Below, in pieces: positions 47,340 to 58,849 of a stretch of 64,000 bases of DNA; positions within the stretch are counted from its first letter, which is position 1; each line of letters opens with the position of its first letter. The position numbers and the translations under genes are program-made. This DNA comes from Rhodosporidiobolus odoratus. Its lineage: Eukaryota > Basidiomycota > Microbotryomycetes > Sporidiobolales > Sporidiobolaceae. The notes below the pieces were generated by a model. The model saw nothing but the letters and a program-made list of their open reading frames with translations, was not told the origin of the DNA and searched no databases. Location: positions 1 to 64,000 of the forward strand of contig JAOANU010000021.1 in assembly GCA_034387635.1 (NCBI GenBank), read 5' to 3'.

Positions 47340-49088
47340 ATGACTGGCCGACAACCGACCAGCGCGTTGGCGCGGCGAGTGTTGGCGGACGAAGCGGCGG
47401 ACAAAGCGTTGAAGGAATGTGCGTAATTTGCACTGCTTCCCCTACCCCGAGAGATGAGTTTACCTTTGCCAGTCTGCAGTGCGAAACAGCGCGTCTCCAT
47501 CAATACGCAGCAGTACTCGCAACGCGCTGACTCGTCAATAAGCTGTGCAGTCTGGAACAACATCGACAAGCTTTCCAGCGTCGGCGGAGCTGAGGACGCC
47601 TACAAGCTAGCTTCGAGGTACGCCGATAGGCTGGTCAAGTATGGTACGCAAAGAATTCTCTGTGTGTCGAAATGATCTGCTTGCTGACGCCATGGGTCCG
47701 CAGAAATTGCCAAGCAGAACTATGGTGAGTCCATTCCCTGTCAAGAGTCTCGAACTACCCGATTTATGGTATCGTCTCAGGTGCTACTGACAAGCTGCTT
47801 ACCCTCCTGCAGAGACGGCATTGGAGAAAGGGTATGCTGCCGAGGTGTACAGCCTAGAAGCCGAGGAGGAGAAAGGATTCGCCAACTCCGATCAATACCG
47901 CATCGACTATCTAGAAAAAACAGAGGCGGGCAGAAGGCTTGTCAAGCTTGCGAAGCAGGAGGCAGAACTCGCAAGTCAACCCGTCAATCTTCAGATTGCT
48001 GCAGCATCTCCCTGGTGTTCCCTTCTCCTTGCCCATATCAGGGAGCGTACTCAATCCTTGCTGTTTGCAGCTTCGCCGGTTCAACAGCGACCTCAAGGGT
48101 GCTGTCTCGGAAGCCAAAGAGATACGTGATGAAGGACTCGCCCATTTATCGGGAGCACCACACACCCATGCACGCAAGAACAAAATGCCTCTGCAGGCTA
48201 TCGCAGAAGTTGAAGAACATGCTCTACCTAAGCTGCGGAGTCACACCAGGCGTAGGCTAGCGCAAAGCAGGCGGTCAAGATACTGAACAATCTTGAGAAC
48301 AAGGTGAGTACCCTCATCCGTCTTTTTGTTTTGATCGCGAGCTTGTGAGCTGACTGGAGGACCCTCGCTACACAGGCGAGCCCTGCGTGGGGACGAATTG
48401 GTCCGTAGCTAGCAAGCAATGTGCATTTCCCTTGCGGTCGACCTTCTCAAGTCACCTCAGCACGACCAACACGCGCTGCAGATGAGCAGTCAGGTATACA
48501 CATAGCAAGCTCTCTGTAGGGTGACTACACACCTATAGATACTTCCCTCGCATAGGGCAGTGTGAAGGGGAAGAATGTGTCTCGAGAAATGACCGGGACC
48601 TTGCAAGCTTCTGGCGTTCGCAATGATTCGGACATGAACGGGATCCGCGCTGTGAGTCCCAGGATGTGCTACTCCACTCTGAAGCGTACTCCCTCGTGCC
48701 GCTTTGCTGATCCTCCCCGGGCCACTACGCTCAAACTGTCCTCGGAGCTTTACAGTTCCTCTCCCTTCTACATCCTGCATATTCTGCCGAGCTTGCAGAG
48801 TCAGAGAGGATCAGAACAGAAGGCAGATATGCGATCAAGGGTCAGCCAGGGGTTCCTGCGGCACCGCCCTCAACAGATCTTAGACGCCGAGGCAAATCCT
48901 TCTCCATGCCATTGAAGAGGATGAAGAGGAGCGTACTTTACCCAAGCTACGTCGTCATGCCAGGAGGAGGCCGGCTCAGAGCAGGAATCATGGGTTCTGA
49001 GGAGGTTTCGCAGCAGGCTTCTACTTTTGCGCAATTTGACCATACCGTACTCGACCGCTCATATGAGAGGCACATAAGGTCTTGCTGA
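47340..49088 (+). CDS. Putative coiled-coil protein with repeated segment, model uncertain
   Basis: A multi-exon frame starts MTGRQPTSALARRVLADEAA at 47340. It joins across introns to NNIDKLSSVGGAEDAYKLAS, EIAKQNYETALEKGYAAEVY, SLEAEEEKGFANSDQYRIDY and TEAGRRLVKLAKQEAELASQ. These are charged, Ala/Glu/Lys-rich helices typical of coiled coils. Downstream, the segment LPKLRSHTRRRLAQS (with the preceding AIAEVEEHA, about 48190-48260) recurs as LPKLRRHARRRPAQS (with AIEEDEEERT, about 48905-48980). In the second copy the surrounding exon ESERIRTEGRYAIKG is in a different frame from the repeat. Several candidate stops and frames conflict, so the 3' half may be decayed or spliced in a way I cannot resolve. 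I do not recognise the protein. The end given is the last open frame. Confidence 0.38.
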
Positions 49089-49421
49089 TATGCGCTGGCA
49101 TTCCCTTTGAATGTCTGAGCAGGTCAGTCGTCGCGAGACGAACACGACTGATTGACCTTTTTAATCAGGAAAACCGTGAACGTCTCCCTCAGTTAAGTCA
49201 TTGTGCTTGTGGAAAGGGCTCCTTGAACTAGCAAGAAGTGACAGAGCCAGTATGAGGTAGTGAGTCCAGGACGGACAAATTTTAACCCAGCCATGGATAA
49301 CAAAGACATACTCCCGGATGTAGTCTACTTCGCCGACTGCTCGCGTTCTCTTGGCTGGAACTTTTCATCACAAGCTTGAGAACACAGTACCACCACCCCC
49401 GAGAGAGACGCTTCCGCCGGC
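49089..49421. other. Convergent spacer, no gene seen
   Basis: It lies between the uncertain end of the coiled-coil locus and the end of the F-box gene. Nothing is recognised. Confidence 0.35.
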
Positions 49422-50810
49422 TCATCTTGCCGCCATCTCAATCTCCAAAAGCGTTTCCTCGTCCCTGTCAATAATCGCCTCACGGTAATCACAATAAGCC
49501 CGGCGCAAGTCGTGATTTGGTGAGTTGTCGAGGGCATCAATGACCTTGAGCATAGCCGATTGCGCCAGAACGTCGGGGAGGAAGAAGTATTCTGGAAAGG
49601 CGACGCCTTATTATTACGTACCTCGGGCTCAGCGGAGCACACACAGATCGGCGTACTCACGAGTCAGAGTGATGTGGCCCCCATGGGGGCGACTAGGACA
49701 AGTCAGTATGGAAATGCCGTTAGCGGAGTTCAGAAGAAACGGAACAGCTACCGCTCCGGAGAAGGGTCAAGGGATGAATCGTCGACACACAGTCGGTGCT
49801 TGCGCAACAATCGTTAAAGTTGCTGTGTAGGTTAGGGTATACACTCTGAAGGTACTCGAGATCCTTGACGCTGGCAAGTACCGTCAGCGTAGGCTGGGAA
49901 CGGATTGAAAGGAACGCACTCACAGCCGGAAAGCGCAGCATTTGCAACAGCGGAGCTTCAACTGGCGGAACAGCAGAGCCACATCTTGCATCTCTGTCTT
50001 GGCATAGATCTAGAGAGTGGAGTAGCTTAGTGCACGAGGCAGAGATGAGGAAGGGTGACGAGTGAGCGCAACGCACCTGACACCAGTCGCCATACACCAG
50101 AAAAGCACACTGGATGACACTCGTACTGCTGTCGTCGAGAAGATTGAAGAGGCCGTCCTGACCCAGCGCGGCTGTCCACATCAAAGTGGCCGAATAGCTC
50201 CACTCGCGAAGACGCGAGAACAGGTTCTGATTGACGAGGGAGAGGCGGAGAAGATCGCGGGCGTCGAGGTATGAGCAGGTCTACGCGGGAGAAGTAGTAG
50301 ATGTAGTAGACCTCGACCGGACCAGCAGTCAGAAGCTGGCTTACCTCCAGGAATAACTCGAGCGGAAGAGACGAAAGTCGATCCTTCTCGGCGGTCTTTG
50401 AGAACCGCGTTTCCGCCTCAGCTATACATTACAGCCATTTGCGTCAGCCTGAGGAGTGTACCCCAACCTGGGTAAAGCGGGAAGAACTCACCTCCTATCC
50501 TTCCTCCTCCCTTACCCCCTTCCGCCGAACCCGCCTGCTCCTGCAATCCGTAGCGGCGGAGCTGTTCAGCCAGATTCGGACAGAGAGCGCGTTCGATGGC
50601 GCCGAAGCCAAAGCCTTGCAGAGTGTGAGGCATATTGGTGCGAGTGAGGAGGCAGAGGAAAACCCGCGGACGGAGCGAGAAGGAATAAAAGGGTAGCTTT
50701 GGACTGACGTCGTGAAGTCTCTGCGTAGACAATTTGATTGCTGCGAGGGAATCGAGGACACTCTCAAGCTCAGCGGGAGCAGCCGGGACGACGGGAGAAA
50801 AGCCTCGCAC
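49422..50810 (-). CDS. F-box protein
   Basis: Starts MRGFSPVVPAAPAELESVLD, spliced to GFGFGAIERALCPNLAEQLR. The F-box is split by an intron: KDRLSSLPLELFLE joined to SYLDARDLLRLSLVNQNLFS. It is followed by LMWTAALGQDGLFNLLDD and a Cys-containing segment (ICAKTEMQDVALLFRQLKLR, CCKCCAF). This arrangement (F-box, hydrophobic WxxAL helix, then CxxC pairs) is common in large F-box families of Agaricomycotina and Pucciniomycotina. The F-box would bind Skp1 and place the protein in an SCF ubiquitin ligase; the target is unknown. The C-terminal exons give EYLQSVYPNLHSNFND and the end DEETLLEIEMAAR. Splicing of the middle exons is approximate. Its start is only 75 nt from the stop of MBL paralogue 2, on the same strand. 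Confidence 0.68.
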
Positions 50811-50884
50811 AGAGCTGACCTTCCCAACTCACCTTCTGACTCCCCTTTGGTATACTGTCTATGTCCCCTCTTCCTCTCTAAGCT

Positions 50885-53077
50885 CTACGCCTCCACGGCA
50901 TCCCCATCGTACTCATCATCCCCGACCCTCTCCCCCGTAGTAATCGTCATCCCATCCACCGCCGGCCTAACCCAAACCCCTCCCACCTTCTCCCCATCCT
51001 TCTCCACCTCCCTCCCACCCAACCCCCCCTCATCCGCCCCCGCCCCAACTCTCCAACTCTCCACAGCCTGCAAAGCCCTCTCCCTAAACACCTCGACATC
51101 CTCGTACCTCGGATCGGGGTGACCGGAGGAGAGTTCGTAAGTGAAGGTTGGCGGGGGGATGGGAATGGAGGGGGAGGAGGGGTAACGAGAGGGGGGGTGA
51201 GGGGTGGTAGAGAGGGCTTGGCAGGCGGAGAGCCAGAGTGTGTGCGATGTTCGGTGACCGAAACCGAACTATCAAAGAGAACGTAGGCATACAGCATGTC
51301 AGCCGACGGTCACTCAACGTAAGCGGAGAGAAGGAAAGGGGCACAAGAGACACCGAGCGCTCGAACGAGGGAAGAAAGGAGAAGAAACAGCGACTAAAAC
51401 GCACCAAATAACTCTTATCAACCCCCAACTGCCTCGCCGTAGCCACCGCCTGACCCAACCCAAAATGACTCGTGAACGGTTCTAACCTGAGGCAATCAAT
51501 CACCAAAGCCTGAAGGACTGGTTTGTCCTCCTGGCCCTCGTTGTCCTCTTTTCCCATGGCCCGCGGCCGTCCATTCTTATTGCCGTTTGCAACTGCACCC
51601 GAGGTCGAGGTGATGGTTGACTCGGGTAGTCTCAGTCGAGTCCCGAGTGTCTCCCAGACACTTGTCGGAATATACGAGACGTCGCTCATGTAGAGAATCT
51701 GGGAATCAAAGAGGAATGAGAGGCAGAAGTAGGGTTTCGGTGGGGTGGTGAAGAATTTGCCGTGGTGGACTATCAGGTGAGAGCGCAAGACAGAGAGGGG
51801 AGCGGAGGGTGCAATGTCGCGGACAAAAGGGCGAGTAGGTGAGATGGCATGAGGCGGCGAGGGCGAGGGCGGAGGGAAAGATGGGGTAGACAGACGAGTC
51901 AGTACAGATGCTCTATGGTAGTACGCTCGTGCACAATAAGTGTTGCATGCGGCATGGCTGGGTGAGAAAGCTCGAGCGCACCAGGTAACGGCATAATTTC
52001 CACCCCGAACAACTCGAACGGCTCATCGTCCTTGAAGATATTCCACGTCAAGGCCGGAATGTCGCCCCCTCCGGTCTGTATATCAAGCAGTGAACCAAGT
52101 TCGTCACGGCACCGCATACAAGCCTCTCTCTCAGGAGAGTCGGCGACGAGGAAGGTCCAGAAATCCAAGAGATGGGCGCACCGCTTTTCCCGCGTTTGTC
52201 AAGTACGGGAACGCCTTGCTCACTTCCACAAACGTCTCCTGAGTCAAGTAGATCGGAATCGAAGGTTGTATCGCCCCTCGAAGGGTCCAACCTACCCGTA
52301 AGTGAGATGAAGGACAACGAGGGGAAGAGGGCAACAGTGTCAGCCACCGTCGAGGCCCACTCGGATTCAGTTGGCGATACGAGCCAAAGTCGAAGTGGGT
52401 GCGCACGAGGAGCCGCGAAGCTAAACGCTCGACGTACCTCGCAGATCATCCAATCCAAGAATTGCATCCTATCCGACCGCGACGACGACACAAAACACAG
52501 GCGTCAGTTGACCTTGTTAGGCAAACGGGATGGAGCAGACTGTCAAGCATACCGCATGAGCATGAGTGAGGATGACAGCGTCAATGTTTCGTAGACCTTT
52601 TTTGGGCCACAGGTCGATGGCCGAGGCTAGGAAAGTTTTGCCGCACTGTTTTCGTGTGTTTCGTGGGGGAAGGGAGGGCGAGGCGTGGAGGGCGAGAAGG
52701 AGCATGCGGAGTGGAGAGAGAGCCGGGGGTCGATATCGAGGGAACAGGCGGGAGCGACGGTAGAGAAGGAAAAGGGCGTGGAAGAGAAGTGGAAAAACGT
52801 CAGGCTAGAACGGCGACTAAACAGGCTATCAACGCACGTCAATGAGGACCGTCTTCTCCGACTGATCCTCGCTGGCCTTGTCGGGTTTAATCCTCAAGAC
52901 GGCACTGGTGTTTCTCCTACGATTCTTCTGTCCGTCCTTGTCGTTTGGGTTGAGGGTGGAACGGCAACAGTGGCAGCCTGTTTCAGGAGAGGTTAGGCAT
53001 CCCACGAGGGGTATGGAGGAGGAGGTTCCTGTTCCGAGGAGCAGGAGGTCGAGGTTGCGACGGGGTTTGGGAGACAT
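50885..53077 (-). CDS. MBL-fold metallohydrolase (PhnP-like), paralogue 2
   Basis: Starts MSPKPRRNLDLLLLGTGTSS, then LTSPETGCHCCRSTLNP, NTSAVLRIKPDK and TVLIDCGKTFLASAIDLWPK. A GTATGC intron after HAHA restores the metal motif ILTHAHADAILGLDDLRG. It continues WTLRGAIQPSIPIYLTQETF, VEIMPLPVHHGKFF, LSFLFDSQILYMSDVSYIP and LQALVIDCLRLEPFTSHFG. The C-terminal part is Gly/Glu-rich and ends DGDAVEA. HxHxD, the later His pair (VHHG) and YMSDV are those of the PhnP-like MBL branch, so the metal site looks complete. It is a diverged paralogue of the plus-strand gene at 45198-46842, with the same order of motifs and matching introns. The longer insertions (TSTSGAVANGNKNGRPRAMG) are low-complexity. Confidence 0.86.
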
Positions 53078-54806
53078 GGTAGGGGGAACGAGGAAAATCG
53101 AGTGCGAGGTCAGGCGGTCGGGTTGAGCTGCACGAAAAGTGTCAGTGTACTTCGGAACGAGTTGTACCGAAGTCAGGCTGACCGTTGGGTCCAGTGAACA
53201 AGTTCCAACTGATGAGAAAGAGCGGCGAGGACGGCGATGTCGCTATGCTACGAGACGGCGATCGACGACTTGTAGCTTGTGGCGAGACCAATACACAGCA
53301 GGCAGATCTATTCAAAGAGACCCCAGAGCAGGTGTGAAGAGATGGTAAACAGAGCGATTCCGACTTCGCCGGCCGGGTTTCATCACGACCACAACATAAT
53401 CACTCGCAAGACTGACTACAGACGTGTCAACAATGCTGCCGAACTCATGGCCGATCTAGCCTAGTAGCAGACGCCTGGTCTCTGCCTCGCGCGGCGTCGT
53501 CGCCGCCAGCAATCAACTGCCATCATCGCATCCCTCTATCTCAACACAGGCCACGCCAGCATCCGCCAGTCGACCACTAGTACCAGCTATTAAAGCGTGC
53601 GTGCCCCATAAGCCGGCTGATCTGCTGGAGAACGCCGTGGACCGTCGAGCGAGGGTAATCGACGTCAGCCGCTCGTGCCAAAGTCAACCTCGATACGATC
53701 CAAGGCCTCCTTTGCGGTCACCAGCATAGCACTCCAGATGACAGAACGACCGCTGCCTCCACACGTACCATTTCCCTTGCGCTCGGTCATTAGACTTTGC
53801 TCAATGGTTTTCTTTCTTCCTTTGCCTTTTCTCCCTATCGATCGGTCATGCCTGTGCATCATCCTTGCACAACGCCCCTGACTCCACTAACCCCACACGA
53901 CCGTTCAGCGACTAGCGCGTGGCGCGGTGGGCGACCTTCGCTCTTCACCTGACCTGCGTCTCTTCCTCTCCGCTCCCTCCATTGCCCGACTTTGCAGCGC
54001 TTTCCTCTTCTCTCTAGCTATGATTGACTGCTTACGTCTGACATGGCCACATACTACGGTGGTAAGTACTGGTCGCCGGGACTAGAGAGTGCCAAGCACA
54101 TGCCCAGATAGTCGAGTGTGGTTGACGAGGTTTTCACAAGCAATCATGCACTTGTCACTGAGATAAAGAGAGCGGAATGAAGGCGCATACATGATCCAAG
54201 TAACGAGCTTTGCAATACGCGTGCGAAGGACGAGCTGCTACGAAGGACGAGGACAAGGTTGCGAGATAGTGAGGAAGTGCAGGACCAGTCAGCCTGTGTG
54301 AACGCTGGGCTCTCACTAGGCGCTTTGTAGAAGCGCGATGAGAGCCAGAGCCGAGATAAAACAGTAAACGTACCTAGGGTGTCGCCGTCACAGCCAGTTT
54401 CCTCCGCCGGCCAGTTCCCTCCTCTATCCAATTTCCTCGTCATCGCCTCGAGTTGCACTCCGAAGCCTGCTTCCGAGCCGTTGCGGTGATTGGCCTCCAG
54501 GGACATCCTCGCCCGATCGTCAAAGCGGCGACGATAGTGACTTCCGCAATGTCGAGGAGCCGGAGGTGCTATCGTCGCGAGCGCCTCGCCGAGATGCTGA
54601 CTGCGACGGGGGACAGCTGCGCGTGAGGACCACCGGGGCAGAAGCGAGTGGATGTTGCGGCGCTTCGACACCTAGAAGGGGTCTGAGAGTGACAGGCACA
54701 TGGTGAGCGATGTCAAAGGCCGCGTAGTCAACGCAAAACATGACAGAACGACGGAAGTCAATGAGGTAACGTACCTGACCTCCCTAGACTCTTCGCGTCG
54801 TCGCCC
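53078..54806. other. Long intergenic region, no gene supported
   Basis: About 1.7 kb. A pyrimidine-rich stretch at 53930-54015 precedes a short frame (MATYYGG followed by a GTAAGT donor at 54061), which could be the first exon of a small gene, but no convincing second exon is seen. On the minus strand the frame at 54144-54671 (175 codons) has mixed composition and no motif. I would not call either a gene. Confidence 0.35.
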
Positions 54807-55649
54807 TTAGGCAGCCTCGTCTGTCCTCATCGCCACCGCTTGAAGCGCCCTAAAGAGCAGCGGATTGAACGCCTCGGCTGGCCTTTCCTCCTCCTCCACC
54901 TGCTCGAGCTTCTCCCTCTTCTCGGCTCCCTCGACCGCTTCTTCTTCCCGCTCTCGCTTCTCGCCTTGATCCGGCTCGTCTGTTGCGGGTAGCGTGGATG
55001 CGACGGGCGGAGGCTTGATGTCCCAGTTGTAGTGCGAGGAAGGAGTCCAGGCGGGTTTGATGGCAGTGATCGACTCGAGGGACGTCGAGAGGGCGTGCGT
55101 GGCGGTGAGCTGCGGTCGGAACGGTCAGAGTGGGTCAGTTCGGTCGGGGCGCGGTAGATCTCGGAAGAAGCGCCAAGTCAAAGGACAGAAATCGAGAACG
55201 TACCACCCGCTCATTCAGCACCTCGAAGAGGCTGGGAGCCTGATAGACATTGCCGTTGAGAATGTAGAAGGCGCCGAGAACGGTAGCTTCTGTGGGCGAG
55301 GTGCGTTCTCGTTTGTGCAGGATGAAAAGATTGGGCGGAGAGGCGTGGGCCACCACAAATTCGGTTCCAACAAAGCGTCTGCAAGGCAAGGCGCTATTAC
55401 TTTTGTCTAAAGCGACAGGTGAAAGGGTAGAACGCACCTGAGCTCTGCCTCTTCGTCGACTCCGTCCATCCCACCTCTCGAGAACATCATTTGCATTCGA
55501 AGTTGCGCGTTGTTGCTGGTCTTGTCGAAGAAGGGGCTGAGGCTGAAGTACTCTTGCGCGAGTTCTGGTGTCGCCAGTTGTCCGCCGATAGCGAGTAGAA
55601 ACTCGGGCGCTCGCCATTGAAGGTGAGAGAGGGAGGAGGTCGAGGTCAT
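54807..55649 (-). CDS. MED6: Mediator complex subunit 6
   Basis: Mediator head-module subunit that links transcription activators to RNA polymerase II in the nucleus. It starts MTSTSSLSHLQWRAPEFLLA, followed by the family hallmark EYFSLSPFFDKTSNNAQLRM with QMMFSRGG. An intron joins ELR to FVGTEFVVAHASPPNLFILH. Then come KRERTSPTEATVLGAFYILN and GNVYQAPSLFEVLNERV, and after a GTACGT intron LTATHALSTSLESITAIKPA. The C-terminus is acidic and Glu/Lys-rich (EKREREEEAVEGAEKREKLE) and ends AFNPLLFRALQAVAMRTDEA. Every segment has its counterpart in yeast and human Med6, and the length is in the usual range. The ATG at 55649 was chosen because the upstream in-frame leader is unlike other MED6 N-termini. 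Confidence 0.92.
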
Positions 55650-56007
55650 CGCGAGGGATCGCCGTGTGGCGCGAGTGGAGCTGAGGTGTATGAAGATACG
55701 CGGTCGAATTTCTTCTGGTTCCTGAGTGTGTTGTTGCTGGTCGAGGGTGGGGAGAGAACGATAGATGTAGGGAGAAGTGACGGGGAATTTCAGACGTCGA
55801 TGGCCCCTGGACGGGCTACGAGCAGGATCTGGCCGTACACGAAGAGCTCTGATAGGTACTGCGGGCTTCTCCACCTAGATCAGGTGCGTACAGGAGCGAA
55901 CAGGGAGAGAGAGAGATCTAGAGAGAGAGAGGTATCGAGTTTCTAGTCGCTTCGAGCCGGAGGCCCATGTAGACTGCGGTTGAGTATATGGTGGGCTAGG
56001 CGCACTA
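55650..56007. other. Intergenic spacer with GA-rich tract
   Basis: MED6 promoter region. It contains a GA-rich stretch at about 55900-55935 with AGATCTAGAG repeats. No coding sequence is supported beyond a possible in-frame upstream extension of MED6. Confidence 0.4.
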
Positions 56008-57821
56008 TTACGGAACAAGGAACAACAGTGGAATGGGAACTAAACTTGAAAATGAAAATCGCCTTCGCCAACCCCATTGTCCCGACCGTTCCGTCTTCCA
56101 GGTGTGAACACGCCGTAGAACTGGGTTAACTGTAGCATCAGGCTGACTTGGTAAAGCATGATTGATGGAGACAACAGAAGGATCCGGAAGACGAAGCAAC
56201 AACAGTTGTATGGGCGCGGGAAACAACAAAAAAGGGGGGGAAGGCTAGACAAAGTAGTACCAAGGAGAACAAAGGGATAGGCCACCAACACAAGGTATTG
56301 CGCACCAGAGCAGCAACTGCATTGCCCCTGCCGCTAGTCTCGATCTTCTCCAGTTCAAATCCCGTGAATCCCGCTTTCCCTCGCCATCCACCCACTAACC
56401 TTCTCTGCTGCTGTCGGAGTGGACCCCCGAAGCGATCTCGCTAGACCCTCCGGAGTTCGAGGGCTGTCTTCGCTGGCGGCCGAAGACAGCGAGTCGTCGC
56501 TGTCAAAATCGTCGCCCAAGATGTCGGCGATGAGGAGTGGGGCGGACGGCGACAAGACATTGCCCATACTGTTCACGGCGTTGAGGGCAGGTGTCGGCTG
56601 CGAGACCGAGTCGTAACCGAAGGCGCCACTTTGTTTGGCCTGCACGATATGCTGGTGGTGGGTCGAGTCCTGTCGCTCCAGGAAATCCTCGGTGTCGTCC
56701 CGGACCTTCTTTGCCGCGTCTTCGTCTCCGTCGTCGAGGGTCCAGAATTCGAGGAGGAGCTGCACAGCGGCGAGGAGGATCTGAAGGACAATAAAACCGT
56801 GAGCTGGAGCAGAGACAGCAAGAAATGGGACATACTTTGCGCTCTAGATCTGTCTCCCCTGGTCCGCCTGGTGGCCTGAAGATCCTCCCACAAGATGCCC
56901 AGATGAGGATGTTTGTCGAGATGGGGATGAGGAGGTGAGGGAAGAGAGGTACGGTAGGGCAAGTGGCCATCCTCAACCGATCGTCTTCTTTGGTACGTGG
57001 TAGGGCGTAGACAGTCACCGACTCGAAGTCCGGAAGGTCGGGGTGGGGCACGCGACGTGAGATAGACATTGAGGGATAGTTCTCTCTGGGTAGGACCTGC
57101 ACTTCCGCCAGAGGCGCTTCCAAACTACGATAGAAGAGGTCGAAAGGCGGTCGGATGGGGGCCTGGCCTGCTTGCTGGCTGTTGTACTGGGCGCGGTAGT
57201 CTTGGTACATGACCTCGCAGGTGAGTCGCGCACACACAGCCGGAAGGGTAGGAAGGAGGTCGAGCCGCGCGTTGTCGAGATCCCCGTGAATCCCCGTACT
57301 GACTGTAAAGGAAACAAGATCAGGCAAGGTGGAGTCTATAGATAGATATGGAAATTGCATACGCTGTACCAGATTGACAGGGGCCAGATGGAACGCGTAA
57401 GGCGGGATAACCTTGTGATCGATGAGGTTCTCGAGCTGTGAACGCGCACAAGTGCTCAGGAGACTGACTCGAAAAGCTGGTAATATCTGGCACGCACCAC
57501 GACATCGGCCATGCTCCCGAGTTGCCGCTGTATGTGAGCACCTTCGAGCTTGAAATCGCCATTGGGGTCGTAGCCTTTTATGGCGCAGAGGTTGAGGGTT
57601 GGATCTGCTGGTTCGACGAGGTCGGGGTCGCGAGTGATGCGGTAGAGGGCGGCCGTTGCCGCAGCCCAGGTCGGCCGGGCAGTGTTGGTATCGAACCGGG
57701 TTAGGAGCCGTTCCGTATAGTCCCAAACGGAGAACGCGCCGCCGGCGTCCTTGTAGGATTGAAGGACGCTTTGGATATGCTGCGCGTGGTCGGTACGGGA
57801 GCTCCACTGCGAGCGCGACAT
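56008..57821 (-). CDS. Unrecognised multi-exon protein
   Basis: The ATG at 57821 starts MSRSQWSSRTDHAQHIQSVL, followed by GGAFSVWDYTERLLTRFDTN, DPTLNLCAIKGYDPNGDFKL and, after introns, NLIDHKVIPPYAFHLAPVNL and VQRMQFPYLSI-like sequence. A long exon gives ICARLTCEVMYQDYR-like text, IRPPFDLFYRSLEAPLAEVQ, PRENYPSMSISRRVPHPDLP and NILIWASCGRIFRPPGGPGE. The C-terminal third is acidic and Ser/Asp-rich (GDDFDSDDSLSSAASEDSPR) and a late exon reads GFTGFELEKIETSGRGNAV. The central part looks globular and conserved, and the tail disordered. I do not recognise the family and see no catalytic motif or membrane segment that I trust. The last exon is ambiguous (56008 or 56040 as end). Tandem repeats sit directly upstream of the chosen start, and the frame stays open through them. 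Confidence 0.6.
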
Positions 57822-58849
57822 GGCCGCGGCGTAAGAGCAGAGCAGCGGCGTAAGAGCAGAGCAGCGGCGTAAGAGCAGATTCAAGCAGCGGCGGCAGAAG
57901 GAACCTCTGACTGGTTCTTGCCTCGTCAATTCCCTCTCTTCTTCCTTCTCGCGCGATTGTATGGCTAGCACCTGCTACACCTTGCTGTGACCCATCTACG
58001 TTCATCCTTGTCTGATCCCGCGGAGAGCAAGTTGGACCTGAGATCGTCCTTCCGTCTCGGTCGACCTACAACTCGATATAACCACAACTTGAACCAGACA
58101 AGAGTAGTATACAAGGAACAGAAACATATTGGAGTGCTAGCCAGGTTCGTCTCTTCTTCTGCTCTCGCTGTCGTTGAAGCGTAACAAGCCACACCGCCTA
58201 CACTCCGAGTCGGCTATCCAACTTGACTCTCAACTACACAACCTCACCCCTTACGCCAAGTCACGCACATACCCTTCTCTAGACCGCTGAACAAGAGCTG
58301 TCGGCTGTTCCACTCCGTTCCGGAGACACCGAGGAGACGCGTTGGGGACACTCGATCAACTACACCGCGAGGTCAACAGTCCAACTCGCCCATACGCCTA
58401 GCAACCCCTCACCACCTGCACAACACGCTCACAGACCCTGCTGTAAACCGACTAACCTCGTGCGCCTCGCTTCAGCAGGTGCCGACCACCCCACCTCCCC
58501 TTCCTCGACCCTTTCCTCCCTCCCAAGCCCCGGCTACGACCAGCCTACGGCTCTTTCCATCACGAGCATCCCTTTACTCTCGCACAATTCGCACCCACGC
58601 AACCCTGATACGCACGCAATCTCGACTCGACAACCAGCAGTATCGTTACTACCTCGCATTCTTTCGCATTCCACTCGTCTTCCTCTCCCGTCCATCTTAG
58701 GTAGAACGTAGCTGTCGCGCGTAGTTCGTACCCTTCCCCTCTATCTTCCGCCTGCACACTCTGACCTCTTCTCAGCAGCCCAACCCGCCGCCGCTGCCAG
58801 TTACCCTACTTTCCTCTCCTACACCCTCGCCGTCCGGCCGGCGCAACCC
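57822..58849. other. Divergent promoter region
   Basis: It lies between the unrecognised gene (minus) and the kinase gene (plus). It holds a 19-nt tandem repeat at 57826-57879 and, from 58200 to 58845, a long C/T-rich sequence typical of the leader of a large plus-strand gene. The open frames at 58460-58711 are low-complexity and not supported as genes. Confidence 0.45.
57826..57879 (+). repeat. 19-nt tandem repeat, about 2.8 copies
   Basis: The unit GCGGCGTAAGAGCAGAGCA is repeated nearly perfectly three times, beginning 5 nt beyond the ATG of the unrecognised minus-strand gene. The 19-nt period is not a multiple of three. On the gene's sense strand it gives TGCTCTTACGCCGC repeats. Confidence 0.85.

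Noticed and set aside
54144..54671. 175-codon minus-strand frame as a gene
   Set aside because: Composition is mixed, no motif is seen, and the frame has no good start context or partner exons.
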